Source: Pseudomonadota bacterium
GTDB lineage: Bacteria; Pseudomonadota; Gammaproteobacteria; Steroidobacterales; Woeseiaceae
Assembly: GCA_022573655.1 (NCBI GenBank)
Contig: JACZTO010000021.1
Coordinates: forward strand, 1 to 34,959
DNA length: 34,959 nt
Direction of reading: 5' to 3'
Within the stretch, counting starts at the first letter, position 1. Each line of letters opens with the position of its first letter. Shown here piece by piece: positions 17,250 through 24,727 of this stretch. The translations under genes were made by a program, and so were the position numbers. Under the pieces are notes generated by a model that saw only the letters and a program-made list of their open reading frames with translations, did no database searches and was not told the origin of the DNA.

Positions 17250-19217
17250 GCCGGCTGGCAGTTGACGCCGTCTTGTCACGCACGCCGCCAAGGCAAGCAA
17301 CAACAGGAACGGCAGGCCGAGAGCGCCGCCACCGTCATCGGGATCATTCACTGCAACCGTGACTGTGAAGTTGTTGTTTGTCGTGTCAGCATCTGCTTCG
17401 TTTGATGACAGCGTCATACTAAAACTCCGGTCACCGGCAATCAGCCCCGTTACGCTAATATTAAAGGTCGAGCTCGACTGGTTGGCAAAGTTTGCCGTCT
17501 GACAGTCGACTTGCTGTGCAGTAACGGTGCAGGATCCGATCGACCATGTTGCGCTATCGGCCTGGATCCCGGGGCTAAGCGAAATACTCAGACTCACGCC
17601 CGTCGCGTCCATTATCGACTGGTTTTTTAGTATCGAGCTTACCGTTGTGCTTTGCTCGAGATTGACCGTCGCACGAGACGGACTGTTGATCACAAGATCC
17701 ACTGCAGGATCGACAGTTAACTGCACCGCGGACTGATTGTTGCCGGGTCGTTCGTCGAAGTCCGAGGCGACCGTCACATCGAACGATCCAACACCAACAG
17801 CTGCGGCCGTCGTAGTTAAAGTTACAGTGCGCGTGGTGACGCCGGGAATATTTCCCAGCTGGCAATTCACGATACCGGCGCCGTTGCTGCAGCTTCCGGA
17901 AGATGCCGTTGCCGAGACGAAAGATACGTTGTTGGGCAACGTGATGTCTGCCACAACATTGGTCGCCTGCGAAGCACCGTTGTTGCTCAAATCAATTGTG
18001 AGTTCGGGGCTGTTGCCAAGAAAAACTGTCGCCGGCTGACCACTCAACGCAACGCTCATATCAACTGTCGGCAATGCGGAAACACAGGAAGCGGCCACAG
18101 CGTTTGCCTGCATGATCGCAATGCTGCACGGGGAAAACTGCATACTGCCGTTGAGCATGGGCGCCATGATGAAAGTCATTGGCTCCGCTTCGCACACACC
18201 CGGCACACCGTCATGCGTGGCACCGAAATTGTGGCCGATTTCATGGGCGGCAACCAGGGCATCGAAGGTAGGGGTGCCGTTTCCTTCGCTAAGCCCGGCA
18301 CCGGCGAACGTAGAACACAGTGTGTTCTCAAAGGCTATGCCAACCGTGGTGCCGTCGAGGTCCCGTCCGGTGTACAGATGAGTCAGCCCGAGGCTGTTTT
18401 GAGCCGCCGAACCCTGTCGATACGATGCGAGTTCGTTGAGTAGAGAACCCGGATCAGTTTCGTCCGTGAAGGGATCTGAGACATCGCTATAGGTCTCAAT
18501 AAGCGGAACGTTTATCAGTACGCCGATTTCCTGACTATAGATGCCATCGACGATGTTGAGACGTGTGCTTATCGCTACGGCGGCAGCCACATCGCCGCCC
18601 TGTGCAGTCGTGAATTCAAAATCGCCGACCACGCCCACACTGATCTCCTTTACTGCGCCTGGCCCCTGTGCCGTGGCCGCACTGAGTTCCCCGAGTATTT
18701 TGCCGTACACCGCCGCGCCGTTGCCGTAAAAGGATTGGGTACCACAACTCATGGTCCCGGACTCGATCATCGTGTCAGCAAGACGATAAATTACTGGCTC
18801 GTCCGCGGATACGATGCTGTCGCCGGGCGCTTCAATCGCATACATCTGCCGGCCGTCCCAGAAGACGCCTCTTGGTGTGCCGGCGAATATGACAATTCGA
18901 GCCCACGATTCCGGGACGCCCACGAGGTGACCGCGATAAATCCCGAGGTCATCCGGAAGCGCTTTTCGGGCCGCAGGAGACAGAAAGCCACTGTTCGGCT
19001 CGAGCTGAAAATTAAAGGTCTTGCCCAGTGCGTCAAAACTGAGCCCCATGCGGGCCGTTTCCTGGAATTGCTGGCTAGTCGAAGCGACTGTCATCCGCAT
19101 GCTGAGCCGTTGCAACGGCTCGAAATAGGAAACAGTGATGCCGCCCGATTGCGCTGCAAATACGGTCGAAAACAGGCCACAAGCTACAGCGGCGAACATC
19201 CATCTCAAGGCTCTCAT
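17247..19217 (-). CDS. Secreted reprolysin-like zinc metalloprotease with DUF11-type repeats and GlyGly-CTERM tail
   Basis: 656 aa. Signal peptide ~1-22 (VFAAQ). A propeptide-like region to ~180 is followed by an M12B/reprolysin-type catalytic domain with H325-E-I-G-H329-N-F-G-A-T-H335-D336, the HExxHxxGxxHD zinc motif, and a Met-turn around 351-354 (FIMAPM). Residues ~385-505 and ~507-620 are two DUF11/CARDB-like Ig repeats (SNNGASQATNVVADITLP, NQSIMDATGVSLSISLSP). The tail, ~628-652, has GGG, a hydrophobic helix LPFLLLLALAACV and RRR, matching GlyGly-CTERM signals processed by rhombosortase. It is expected to be exported and surface-sorted, degrading proteins outside the cell. The rhombosortase gene is not in the window. 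Confidence 0.88.
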   Translation of the reverse strand: MRALRWMFAAVACGLFSTVFAAQSGGITVSYFEPLQRLSMRMTVASTSQQFQETARMGLSFDALGKTFNFQLEPNSGFLSPAARKALPDDLGIYRGHLVGVPESWARIVIFAGTPRGVFWDGRQMYAIEAPGDSIVSADEPVIYRLADTMIESGTMSCGTQSFYGNGAAVYGKILGELSAATAQGPGAVKEISVGVVGDFEFTTAQGGDVAAAVAISTRLNIVDGIYSQEIGVLINVPLIETYSDVSDPFTDETDPGSLLNELASYRQGSAAQNSLGLTHLYTGRDLDGTTVGIAFENTLCSTFAGAGLSEGNGTPTFDALVAAHEIGHNFGATHDGVPGVCEAEPMTFIMAPMLNGSMQFSPCSIAIMQANAVAASCVSALPTVDMSVALSGQPATVFLGNSPELTIDLSNNGASQATNVVADITLPNNVSFVSATASSGSCSNGAGIVNCQLGNIPGVTTRTVTLTTTAAAVGVGSFDVTVASDFDERPGNNQSAVQLTVDPAVDLVINSPSRATVNLEQSTTVSSILKNQSIMDATGVSLSISLSPGIQADSATWSIGSCTVTAQQVDCQTANFANQSSSTFNISVTGLIAGDRSFSMTLSSNEADADTTNNNFTVTVAVNDPDDGGGALGLPFLLLLALAACVTRRRQLPAG

Positions 19218-19333
19218 GCTGGCCCCACATTGTCTGCACGAACAAGCACTTAGCAGACCAAATGGTGGCCCCCTTTACAAGGAACTGGCCTACGGTTAGC
19301 CGTGATTGCGCAGCGGAAAGTGTGCGCTGGTTC

Positions 19334-19726
19334 TCAGTTTCCGCCAAGCACCAGGGCACAGGCAGCAAGTTCGCCGGTCTGTTCCCATGCTGCAAACTGC
19401 TCGGCAGTTAAGAGGTAATGACGTTTATTGTGATGTTGGAGATACATATTCGGCAACGATTTGCCCGCGGCCGTTTCCAGATACAGCGTCTGACCTGCGA
19501 CGCGATAGCTGCCCTGCAACGGATAGCCGGGATGTTGGTTGACAACATTGCCCGCATCGTCCAGAACGACCGAGTCCGTAAACCTCTCCCAGACAAACTG
19601 CCCGTCGCTGAGTTTGATGCTGCTGCCTTCATATGCCACGCATTCCGGCAGGTATATTCCATCGTGCGACACGCAGCCAAACAACAGTGCTGCAATCAAG
19701 GCCATCTTGGTTACTCGCGGGCTCAT
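19334..19726 (-). CDS. Small hypothetical lipoprotein
   Basis: 130 aa from the ATG at 19726; a GTG immediately before it could serve instead. The N-terminus is a short lipoprotein signal with lipobox LFGC (Cys18 counted from this ATG), so the mature protein is lipid-anchored. The rest is a compact soluble domain with strand-like pieces (GQFVWERFTDSVVLDDAGN, GSYRVAGQTLYLETAAG) ending in HYLLTAEQFAAWEQTGEL. I do not recognise the family. It lies downstream of the GntR-SDR gene (27 bases after its stop) on the same strand and upstream of the protease, so read-through from either side is possible. Confidence 0.6.
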   Translation of the reverse strand: MSPRVTKMALIAALLFGCVSHDGIYLPECVAYEGSSIKLSDGQFVWERFTDSVVLDDAGNVVNQHPGYPLQGSYRVAGQTLYLETAAGKSLPNMYLQHHNKRHYLLTAEQFAAWEQTGELAACALVLGGN

Positions 19727-19755
19727 CACTCGTAGCGTATCAGATTGTTCAACTG

Positions 19756-21228
19756 CTAATACACGCTGCCAAGTGCAACTCTGATCGCCTCACCACTTAC
19801 GCCGCTCGATTCGTCGGACGCGAGAAATGCGATCATCTCGGCTACCTCCTGGGGCGTGGCAACGCGGCCTGCCGGATACAATGCCGCCCTTTCCTCCCAA
19901 ACTTGTTCGCTGGTGATATCCCTGTCCTGCGCCTCTTGACGGGCTGAACGTTCGGCCATCTCCGTGCGAACCCAGCCCGGCAAAACGGCATTCGAGGTAA
20001 TGCCGAAAGCCCCGCCGTCGGTCGCGACCGAGCGCATCAACCCCAGCAGCCCGTGCTTCGAGCTGTTATAGGCACTTCCAGCAGGTTCGGCAATCATGCC
20101 GGCCGTAGAACTCGTAAACACGATGCGCCCGAATCGGCGTTCGATCATGCTCTGCATTACGAGCTTCGAGAGATAGAATGGACCATCAAGATTGATCCGC
20201 ATCGTCTCACTCCAAACGTCCGCTTGCTGTTCCCAGACGACTTGCTCATGCGCCGAGCCGATGCCGTGGTTGCATACCAGGATCTCAATCGGACCCAGGC
20301 GTTGCTCAGCCGCCGTTACCGCTTGTGCACAGCCCTCTGGACTGCCGAGATCTGCCACACAGTATTCGAGCCCGACATCTGCCAGGTCCTGCTCGCTGCG
20401 GGCGACACACATCACCTTGGCGCCGCGTGACGCCAGGAGCTCTGCAGTTGCACGACCTATGCCGCGGCCCCCGCCCGTGACCAGCGCCACGCGCTCTTCG
20501 ACTCCAGCCATGCTGCACCTACTCCTTTTTGCTGCCAGTACGACACTCCGTAGATCATCGCGAGCCTGGAGCATTGCCGCCAGCCCTTCCCGCGCATTGT
20601 CGATATGCGCACCTATTTGTTCCGCGGCGCCGTCCGCGTCCTGCGCAATGATCCTTTCAATGAGCCCCTGGTGCTCGCGGTGCGCGGCAGCGATTGAGAC
20701 CGGGTCGGCAACCGACGCATCGACCCAGTCCACCCAGATAAAGCACTTCACTTTGTCCATCAGGTTTTGAATGGCCTGGTGCAATGCTTCGTTGCCACTT
20801 GCCCGGGCGATCAGGTCGTGAATCTCCAGGTCGAGTTCAACGGTCTTCGCGTGGTTCGCTGGGTTGGCGGCCAGCGCTTCGGACTTGATCAGGATATTCT
20901 CAAACTCGTGCAGGTGCGAAGGCTCAGCGTTTTGTGCTGCCAGCCTGGCTGCATTCACTTCAAGAATCTTCCTGAACTCGTATAAATCCGACATTTGTTC
21001 TGCCGTATATTGCCGCACGTAGTAGCCACGCCGACTGCGCGCCTCGACCAGACCCATCATCGTCAAGCGACCTAATGCTTCGCGTACCGGTGTCCGGCTG
21101 ACGCCCAGTTGTTCTGCCAGGTCTCTGTCAACAAGCTTTTGCCCGGCCCGTAATACGTTCGAAAGAATCAAATCGCGCAGGCGTGCATAGACACTGTCGA
21201 TAAGCGGTGCGGATTTACTGGCTGTCAT
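19756..21228 (-). CDS. GntR/FCD transcriptional regulator fused in frame to a short-chain dehydrogenase
   Basis: 490 aa in one open frame. Residues ~8-72 are a GntR winged helix (VYARLRDLI, LAEQLGVSRTPVREAL). Residues ~78-222 are an FCD ligand domain with candidate metal/ligand residues D133, H137, H186 and H208. From residue 240 a full SDR follows: T251-GGGRGIG258 NAD(P) site, C319-N-H-G322, catalytic Ser near 373-374, Y387-N-S-S-K391 and a PGW motif near 417-419. Each half has normal family length, joined by ~18 linker residues that look like translated former intergenic sequence. An internal AAGGAG lies ten bases before the ATG of residue 240, so the SDR could also be made alone. A candidate self-operator and promoter lie upstream. 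Probably regulates the neighbouring peptide/oxoacid cluster (inference). Confidence 0.85.
   Translation of the reverse strand: MTASKSAPLIDSVYARLRDLILSNVLRAGQKLVDRDLAEQLGVSRTPVREALGRLTMMGLVEARSRRGYYVRQYTAEQMSDLYEFRKILEVNAARLAAQNAEPSHLHEFENILIKSEALAANPANHAKTVELDLEIHDLIARASGNEALHQAIQNLMDKVKCFIWVDWVDASVADPVSIAAAHREHQGLIERIIAQDADGAAEQIGAHIDNAREGLAAMLQARDDLRSVVLAAKRSRCSMAGVEERVALVTGGGRGIGRATAELLASRGAKVMCVARSEQDLADVGLEYCVADLGSPEGCAQAVTAAEQRLGPIEILVCNHGIGSAHEQVVWEQQADVWSETMRINLDGPFYLSKLVMQSMIERRFGRIVFTSSTAGMIAEPAGSAYNSSKHGLLGLMRSVATDGGAFGITSNAVLPGWVRTEMAERSARQEAQDRDITSEQVWEERAALYPAGRVATPQEVAEMIAFLASDESSGVSGEAIRVALGSVY
20509..20527 (-). promoter_or_regulatory. Internal Shine-Dalgarno and ATG for SDR part of the fusion
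   Basis: On the minus strand AAGGAG (complement of 20522-20527) stands ten bases before the ATG at 20511-20509, which begins MAGVEERVALVTGG, the natural start of an SDR. AGGTG four bases before the ATG is a second purine run. This would be a good start signal for a separate gene but is embedded in the GntR-SDR frame. Confidence 0.55.
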
Positions 21229-21240
21229 ATTTACGTAAAT
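21229..21240. promoter_or_regulatory. Perfect palindrome at the GntR-SDR start codon
   Basis: ATTTACGTAAAT is a perfect 12-bp palindrome directly abutting the ATG of the GntR-SDR gene, where the ribosome site should be; no good Shine-Dalgarno is visible there. It may be a second protein-binding site or limit translation. Confidence 0.3.
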
Positions 21241-21253
21241 TCCGTATATGTGC

Positions 21254-21295
21254 CATTTGGAATACCATGTTCCATGCCGTCTGTTGCGGTGTCAA
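21254..21295 (-). promoter_or_regulatory. Promoter with GntR-type operator upstream of the GntR-SDR gene
   Basis: On the minus strand a perfect TTGACA (complement of 21290-21295) is followed after 17 bases by GAACAT, a weak -10. Immediately downstream is an operator-like element, read on the plus strand as CATTTGGAATACCATG (21254-21269) with palindromic core TGGNATNCCA (21258-21267). FCD-type GntR regulators often bind TGG-n-n-CCA palindromes, so negative autoregulation is plausible. The same element recurs at 27636. Confidence 0.5.
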
Positions 21296-21319
21296 GTGAC
21301 GATCATGGCTGCACACATT

Positions 21320-23392
21320 TCAATTCATTTCGAATGAAAACCATAGCCCCAGGCTGCGGCCAATAGCGTCTATTCCCGAACCGTGCTCTCGATAATGCTT
21401 ATCAAAAATGTTCGCACCACGAATGCCATACCGAAAACCGCCATGGCCACGAATCTCGATGGCCGCGTTCAGTACCACCCACCCGGCAGAACCGTCCGGA
21501 TCGATTCGCGGGTCGGCCGCATCTCGGGCGCTTAGCCTGTCCTGCCTTGCCGCATACACCAGGTCTGTTCGCAACAACATCGCATCGTTGATCCGATACT
21601 GGGTTGACACACGGCCATTTAGCGGCGGAATACGATCATCAGGTGAAGATGTACCGTCGGCGCTGATTTGCACACCGTGCGTGTAGTTCAATACGGCCTC
21701 GCCAGTTAGTTTCTCACTCAGGCGAAAACCCACAATAGCTTCGACTCCGTAGAGTGTCGATTTCCCGGCGTTCTCGTTACGCACGATATTTCGTCCTTCG
21801 CTTGTCTGCTCGCCGGTCGCCACCGAGGTGATCCTGTCTCGGTAATCCGTATAAAAGAAAAACACTTCGCCGAATCCTTGTTCGGTCTTCCAGCGTAATC
21901 CGGCATCAATGCCGAGCGCAGATTCCGGCCCGAGATTGACGTTGGCAATATTGAAGCGGTTACCCGGCCGACTGCCCAGCGTTCCAAGATCAAAAATATT
22001 CGGTGGACGAAAGCCGCGGCCAATGTTGCCAACCAACGTCAAGATTGGTGAGACGTGGTAGCGCAACCCTAAGTTCGCCGTGACATCATCAGGCGAAATT
22101 TTGAGTGGCGCTCCGGTCAGTTCGTCGGTAATAACCACGGCATAGTGACTGTAACGCAAGCCACCTGTCACACCCCAGTCTGCGAGCGGACTCCACTCGT
22201 CCTGAACGTAAATGGCTATGCTGTCCATTGTCGACCCATTCGGAAACCGTGACGGCACCATTTGCCTTGTCCCGTTATCCACCGGCATCGTAAAACGGCG
22301 ACTGCTTATCGTGTCAGCGTATGCTTCGGCGCCAAAGATTATCTGATGTTTATTACCAGCAATTAAGTTGACTTGTGCCGTCATTCCATTCAATCGACTT
22401 TTGTTGAACTCCTCGACGATAATCGTCGACCCCGTCTCCTGAGTGCGCCGATCGTCGGTGATGGTTTGCTGCGCCAGGTTTAATTCAATCCGTTCAATGC
22501 CGCCGCTATCGGGTATCCAAACAAGCTGGCCGTGATAAAACTCTCGCCGATTGGGTTCGAATTGGTAGAGGACTGATGAGGGCTCCTGTTGACCAAAGCC
22601 TGCAACCAGCTCATCGATACGCGGCGTCGACGGCTGCTCCATGTACTGTGCTGACAGCATTAATTCCAAGTGATTGCCGAGCGCGCTTAGCAGTTTCAGA
22701 TCACCGAACCTGGACTCGTAACCGCTCGGCGCAATTCTTTCGCCGGCACCGGTCCGCCGATTGCCGTAACGTTGAAACCCGACTCCCGCTCGCAACGCGG
22801 TTTTTTCAAAGCCGCTCTCGATCTCGGCATACAACATCCTGCCAAGATCTCCGCTGGACCAGGCACCGTACGTCTTGCCACGAATGGACGCGGTCTGGTC
22901 CGAAAATTTTGGCATCGGCGTAATCACCTGCACAACACCACCGATTGCATCGCCACCGTAGAGCGCCGCTGCCGTGCCGCGAACCGTTTCTATTCGACTT
23001 CCACCCAGAACGTTGACCAGCGCAATGTACTGATTGGGTGCATTACGAAAGAAAGCGTTGTTGAGACGCATGCCATCGACCAGGTGCAATACTTGAGAAC
23101 CTTTCAGACCACGAATGATCGCAACACCCTGACCCGGTGTGGTCTGTTGAAAATAAGTCCCCGGCTGCGCCCGCAACGCCTCCATCGCCACCTGCGGAAG
23201 ACCGGACTGTAACTCACTGCCCGTCACTACCGTGACCGCTTTCGCTACATCACGTTTAGCGGCCTTTTTACGTGTTGCGGTGACCGTTATTTCATCCAAC
23301 TGGTTGAGACCGTCGAGTGGGTCGACTTGATCCGCAGCATTGGAGCTCGACGCCGAGAGCCCGCCAATGAGAACCAGCCATAGGTACAACAT
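21320..23392 (-). CDS. TonB-dependent outer-membrane receptor (heme/cobalamin-receptor-like)
   Basis: 690 aa from the ATG at 23392; a TTG two codons earlier also fits. Signal peptide ~1-19 (SSNA). A TonB box-like DEITVTATR near 33-41 precedes the plug domain (to ~165: VAMEALRAQPGTY, IIRGLKGSQVLHLVDGMRLNN, ETVRGTAAALYGGDAIGGVVQ). A 22-strand barrel follows, ending in GLWFSFEMN. The FRPPNIFDL...VNLGPES segment resembles the FRAP/NPNLxPE region of heme and BtuB-type receptors, but ligand assignment is not safe. It follows the BNR gene closely on the same strand, as SusCD-like or peptide-uptake receptors often sit beside exported hydrolases. Confidence 0.9.
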   Translation of the reverse strand: MLYLWLVLIGGLSASSSNAADQVDPLDGLNQLDEITVTATRKKAAKRDVAKAVTVVTGSELQSGLPQVAMEALRAQPGTYFQQTTPGQGVAIIRGLKGSQVLHLVDGMRLNNAFFRNAPNQYIALVNVLGGSRIETVRGTAAALYGGDAIGGVVQVITPMPKFSDQTASIRGKTYGAWSSGDLGRMLYAEIESGFEKTALRAGVGFQRYGNRRTGAGERIAPSGYESRFGDLKLLSALGNHLELMLSAQYMEQPSTPRIDELVAGFGQQEPSSVLYQFEPNRREFYHGQLVWIPDSGGIERIELNLAQQTITDDRRTQETGSTIIVEEFNKSRLNGMTAQVNLIAGNKHQIIFGAEAYADTISSRRFTMPVDNGTRQMVPSRFPNGSTMDSIAIYVQDEWSPLADWGVTGGLRYSHYAVVITDELTGAPLKISPDDVTANLGLRYHVSPILTLVGNIGRGFRPPNIFDLGTLGSRPGNRFNIANVNLGPESALGIDAGLRWKTEQGFGEVFFFYTDYRDRITSVATGEQTSEGRNIVRNENAGKSTLYGVEAIVGFRLSEKLTGEAVLNYTHGVQISADGTSSPDDRIPPLNGRVSTQYRINDAMLLRTDLVYAARQDRLSARDAADPRIDPDGSAGWVVLNAAIEIRGHGGFRYGIRGANIFDKHYREHGSGIDAIGRSLGLWFSFEMN

Positions 23393-23413
23393 CTTCAACG
23401 CTTGGCAGTACTC

Positions 23414-24727
23414 TCAATTAACGATGTAGTCGACACCCAGTTCACTCGCGAGCGAGTTAATCCGTGCAATCTCCTCGCTCAGTATGCGCTCAAGCTCGGC
23501 AATGCTTTCGTCATGAAGCACGGTTAACTTGGCGTTTACTTCCGTCATGCCCTGCGTCGGCGGGCCGGTGTGACCCAGCGCAGTTTTGTACAACCAGCCA
23601 TACCGGGAATACAGTTTCGCGCCGCCATGGCGCCCGGCCAGGATATCGTAATTGACTTGCGCATCCGGACTGTAAATGGCGAGTTCCACTTCCCGTAACG
23701 CCTCTGACGCATCTCGCCCCATTTCCAGCAGGCGTGAAGCACGCGGCTCATCGCCCAGTCTGACTTGATGAACTTCCAGTTGCTCCCTCGTCTCTCGAAT
23801 TCGTACCGCATCGTCGGCAATGGTCGTAATCCGATTGCGAACTTCCAGGAGAAACGCGACCTGTGCAAGAATATTCTCCATCGATGCATCGGAGCGCGGG
23901 TCGGGCAACACGGTCAGTGCTTGTTCGTAATCCTCGCCATTGACGGTCAGGCGCACGCGGTAACTGCCGGGCGCAACCTGCGGACCGACATTCATGTTGC
24001 CGGCATCGTTTGTTGAACCAGGTACGCGAGTCGCGCCCTGGTGTGTCAGGTCCCATGAGGCGCGATTCATGCCCCTGTTTTTTGACAGGTCAGCCTCGTT
24101 CTTCTGGTCCGGCCTGGCATCGGGATGGTCGGCTGCAAGATAGGGCTCTTCGGCCTCGCTACTCAGTGTTCTGACAACATTGCCTGCCGCGTTCAAGATG
24201 ACCAGCGATATATCTTCTTCAGGCTCTTCTGCCAGGTGGTAAGTGAAGGTCACACCTTTGGGAGGATTGTCGGTAGCCCCGGATCTTCCACCTTCCGGTC
24301 CGGACGCATAAGTCCATCGTATTGCGTCGAGTGGTTTGAACAAGTGCGCGTCGGCATCTGCTATCGCGTCCGACATTTCGCGTATAGGCGTTAGATCGTC
24401 GAGCACAAACGCGGCGCGACCCAAAGATCCAACAACAAGGTCGTCGCCGGCTACGACCAGATCGGCGATGGCGACCGTTGGCATATTGAGGCGCAGCGAC
24501 TGCCAGCTTGCGCCGTCGTCATGCGAGACCATCACACCGCGTTCGGTGCCGAGATACAGCAGTCCTTGCTTCTTCGTGTCTTCCCGCACGACCTTCAGGT
24601 AAATTTCGGAGTCGAGACCGGCGGCAATACTGCTCCAGGTCAGACCGTAGTTACTGGTTTTCCATATATGAAGGTGTCTCGTCATCGAGTCGATGTGCAT
24701 CGAACACCGCGTATGCGGTGCCGGCAT
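23414..24727 (-). pseudogene. C-terminal half of frameshifted sortilin/BNR-propeller protein
   Basis: The part that corresponds to normal protein begins at IWKTSNYGLTW (around 24665); the first codons of this frame are out-of-frame noise. It continues the propeller with two more Asp-box repeats (SNYGLTW, HDDGASW). A linker and an Ig-like/FlgD-like domain follow, with GMNRASWDL and APGSYRVRLTVNG. The C-terminus is a long helical, coiled-coil-like region (VAFLLEVRNRITTIADD, ESIAELERILSEE). There is no start signal of its own, so unless ribosomes shift frame or the base is a sequencing error this half is not translated. Its sequence shows no stops or decay, suggesting a very recent or artificial break. 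Confidence 0.75.

Noticed and set aside
20192-20770. Plus-strand ORF of 192 codons inside the GntR-SDR gene
   Set aside because: Ser/Ala/Arg-rich low-complexity shadow of the real minus-strand gene.
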